Source of the DNA: Lutispora sp041687175
Lineage (GTDB): Bacteria; Bacillota; Clostridia; Lutisporales; Lutisporaceae
Direction: 5' to 3'
Assembly (NCBI RefSeq): GCF_041687175.1
Contig: NZ_JAWLCK010000112.1
Coordinates: 1 to 8,665 of the forward strand
DNA: 8,665 nucleotides
The position numbers and the translations under genes are program-made. This document shows positions 6,850-8,665 of this stretch, one piece after another. The notes beneath the pieces were generated by a model that saw nothing but the letters and a program-made list of their open reading frames with translations, was not told the DNA's origin and searched no databases. Each line of letters starts with the position of its first letter. Position 1 is the first letter of the stretch.

Positions 6850-6876
6850 GCCATAAGAGAGTATCTCTCTTATGGC
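6850..6876 (+). promoter_or_regulatory. Perfect 12-bp intercistronic hairpin
   Basis: GCCATAAGAGAG (6850-6861) and CTCTCTTATGGC (6865-6876) pair perfectly around the loop TAT. The following bases (ACCCTTAC) contain no U-tract, so it is a poor intrinsic terminator. Sitting 14 bases after the dctP stop and before the SD of dctQ, it probably protects the 3' end of a processed dctP message or slows transcription, allowing much more binding protein than membrane protein. That role is inferred from comparable binding-protein operons. Confidence 0.8.
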
Positions 6877-6902
6877 ACCCTTACAAAAGGAGGATAAATT
6901 GG

Positions 6903-7400
6903 ATGAAAGCAGTTGATTCTGTTATCAACAGTTTAGTTAAACTTATGATGGGTGCCAGCTCACTGGTACTTTCTGTTGTAACTTTACTAGCTGTTATAAC
7001 TAGATTTATTTTCGCAAACCCTATTCCTTGGAGCCAGGACATAATCAGAATATGCTTCGTATACTTGGTATTCTGGGGAGGAGCTTATTGTGTAAAAGAA
7101 AAAGAACATTTAAACATAGATATACTATTGACATCTGTGAATGACAAAACACGAAAAGTAATTGAAATCATAATCAATTTAATACTACTATTATTCTTTG
7201 TTTTCTTAATGTACTTTGGATTTATATTTATGCAAACTGGGGTATCCCAAAAAGCACCCTATCTACCTATACCTATGTCAGTCTATTACTTATCCCTGCC
7301 TAGCAGTGCAATACTGATGATTTATTATCAGATTCAGATAATATATGGACAGTTGAAAAGCTTAAAGGGAAATAGCAATGCTGGAGGTGAGAGAGCATGA
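6903..7400 (+). CDS. dctQ: TRAP transporter small permease, DctQ family
   Basis: This 165-residue integral membrane protein is the small subunit that pairs with the DctM-type protein. Four hydrophobic segments are visible at about 13-37, 45-64, 85-111 and 126-147, the normal DctQ topology. The family pattern between segments one and two is clear: RFIFANPIPWSQDIIRICF then FWGGAYCVKEKEHLNIDILL. The start is ATG 6903, 9 bases after AAAAGGAGG (6885-6893). It is separated from dctP by 67 bases containing a hairpin, and its stop overlaps the next start by 4 bases (ATGA), so the two membrane subunits are translationally coupled. Substrate specificity resides mainly in the DctP protein. Confidence 0.92.
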   Translation: MKAVDSVINSLVKLMMGASSLVLSVVTLLAVITRFIFANPIPWSQDIIRICFVYLVFWGGAYCVKEKEHLNIDILLTSVNDKTRKVIEIIINLILLLFFVFLMYFGFIFMQTGVSQKAPYLPIPMSVYYLSLPSSAILMIYYQIQIIYGQLKSLKGNSNAGGERA

Positions 7401-8665
7401 TGATAATATTAGCTCTATTTGTAGTATTTTTAATAGGAGTACCTATCGCTTTCTCCCTAGGATTAGTTTCCCTGGGACAAATAATGATTGATGGATTCCC
7501 ACCGCTAGTTGTAGTTCAGAGGATGTTTACAGGTGCAGATAGTATAGCCCTTACCGCTATTCCCCTCTTTATATTATCAGGAGGATTGATGTACAGAGGT
7601 GGTATGTCAAAAAGGATAGTTAACTTCGCAGACTTGCTTATAGGTCATTTCCCAAGTGGACTTGCTATGGTAAGTATACTTGCATGTATGTTTTTTGCTG
7701 CAATAACTGGTTCAGCTATAGCAGCAACAGCAGCTATAGGCGGAATTATGATTCCTCTTATGGTGGAGAAAGGTTATGATAAGGAATACTGCGCTCCACT
7801 TTTAGCTTGTGGTGGCTCAATAGGACCTATCATACCTCCAAGTATACCTCTTCTTATTTATGGTGTTATGGCCAATGTAAGCGTAGCTAAGCTGTTTATA
7901 GGCGGATTCTTACCTGGTTTATTAATGGGCGTAGGCCTTATGGTATATAGTTTTATTGTGGGTAAAAAGAGACACTATATTGGCAGAGATAAGAGGGCAC
8001 CATTTAGGGAAGTTCTTAAAGCCGGTAAAGATGCCCTGTTGGCATTGCTGATGCCTGTTATAATAATAGGCGGAATCATGAGCGGTGCATTTACACCTAC
8101 TGAATCCGGTACAATAGCAGTATTCTATGCATTGATTGTAGGTATGTTTGTTTACAGAGAACTAAGCATGAAAGATTTATGGACAGCTATGGTGGATTGT
8201 GCAAAATCTACAGGACAGGTATTGGTGGTTGTAGCCTTTGCTTCACTATTTACTTGGGTAATCACAGTCAACAATATACCACAGCAAGTAAGCTCCTTCC
8301 TTGGCTATACAATCAGTACCAAGTTTATGCTCCTATTGGTCATAAATATAATATTGTTAATTGCAGGTACATTCATCGATACCACAAGTGCAGTTGTTAT
8401 CTTTACACCTTTATTCCTGCCATTGGTACAAAGTTTTGGAATTGATTTAATTCACTTTGGTTTGGTTATGGCTGTTAACTTGACAATAGGTATGTGTACT
8501 CCTCCATTAGGTGTATGCCTTTTCGTATCAGGATCCATTGTCAAAATATCCTTAAAAGATCAGTTTAGAGATTTGCTTCCCATGCTGGGGGTATTGATAT
8601 TAGTGCTGCTGATGGTAACATATATACCTGATATTGTATTGTTACTACCAAATCTATTCAGCTAG
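7397..8665 (+). CDS. dctM: TRAP transporter large permease, DctM family
   Basis: This 422-residue polytopic membrane protein forms the transport path of the TRAP system and normally couples uptake to a sodium gradient. It is hydrophobic throughout, with about 11-12 candidate membrane segments and re-entrant-like glycine-rich stretches. Family motifs in order are GSAIAATAAIGGIMIP (105-120), GGSIGPIIPPSIPLLIYG (139-156), GAFTPTESG (230-238), GTFIDTTSAVVIFTPLFLPL (324-343) and NLTIGMCTPPLGVCLFV (361-377). Length is typical of an unfused DctM. The start ATG 7397 overlaps the dctQ stop and follows GGAGGTGA (7383-7390) by 6 bases; a second ATG at 7400 is less likely. The stop TAG is exactly the last three bases of the window, so the gene is complete but what follows in the operon cannot be seen. 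Confidence 0.94.
   Translation: MMIILALFVVFLIGVPIAFSLGLVSLGQIMIDGFPPLVVVQRMFTGADSIALTAIPLFILSGGLMYRGGMSKRIVNFADLLIGHFPSGLAMVSILACMFFAAITGSAIAATAAIGGIMIPLMVEKGYDKEYCAPLLACGGSIGPIIPPSIPLLIYGVMANVSVAKLFIGGFLPGLLMGVGLMVYSFIVGKKRHYIGRDKRAPFREVLKAGKDALLALLMPVIIIGGIMSGAFTPTESGTIAVFYALIVGMFVYRELSMKDLWTAMVDCAKSTGQVLVVVAFASLFTWVITVNNIPQQVSSFLGYTISTKFMLLLVINIILLIAGTFIDTTSAVVIFTPLFLPLVQSFGIDLIHFGLVMAVNLTIGMCTPPLGVCLFVSGSIVKISLKDQFRDLLPMLGVLILVLLMVTYIPDIVLLLPNLFS

Noticed and set aside
6850..6876. Intrinsic terminator ending the operon after dctP
   Set aside because: The hairpin lacks a following U-tract, and dctQ and dctM, required parts of the same transporter, follow at once.
8179..8445. 88-codon + strand frame inside dctM
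   Set aside because: It is a shifted-frame shadow of the strongly conserved DctM sequence.

Overview
The window is AT-rich DNA from a Gram-positive anaerobe of the class Clostridia. The evidence is strong AGGAGG-type ribosome binding sites, TTG and GTG starts, a lipoprotein-type solute-binding protein, and the typical clostridial trio of a TIGR03960-type radical SAM protein, a TIGR03936/DUF2344 protein and RNase E/G. All recognised genes lie on the + strand. No tRNA, rRNA, CRISPR array, transposase or phage gene was seen.

Positions 65-4131 hold a conserved housekeeping cluster: a B12-binding-like radical SAM protein, its small partner (4-base ATGA overlap), and an RNase G/E endonuclease. The cluster closes at 4137-4190 with a 22-bp stem terminator. 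In many Clostridia RNase G is followed by rplU-prp-rpmA-obg. Here that continuation is absent, so synteny breaks after the terminator.

The 195-bp gap at 4132-4326 is unusually structured. After the terminator come six tandem 7-bp units (4197-4238) enclosed by an 11-bp inverted repeat (4189-4241). A separate 8-5-8 dyad (4240-4260) looks like an operator, and a weak promoter candidate precedes the next gene.

Positions 4327-8665 hold a catabolic/uptake operon in five tightly spaced genes: an omega-amidase-like carbon-nitrogen hydrolase, a DUF2848 protein, and the three parts of a TRAP transporter (DctP-type binding lipoprotein, DctQ-type small membrane protein, DctM-type large membrane protein). 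The hydrolase reading frame carries an in-frame TAA at codon 11, although the SD, start, catalytic triad and rest of the frame are intact. A perfect 12-bp hairpin separates the binding-protein gene from the membrane genes. By eye, the DUF2848 protein has the motif order of the fumarylacetoacetate hydrolase superfamily. This suggests that the operon imports an organic acid, possibly a 2-oxo acid or its amide, and processes it by deamidation plus an FAH-like step. That pathway is inference, not demonstrated.
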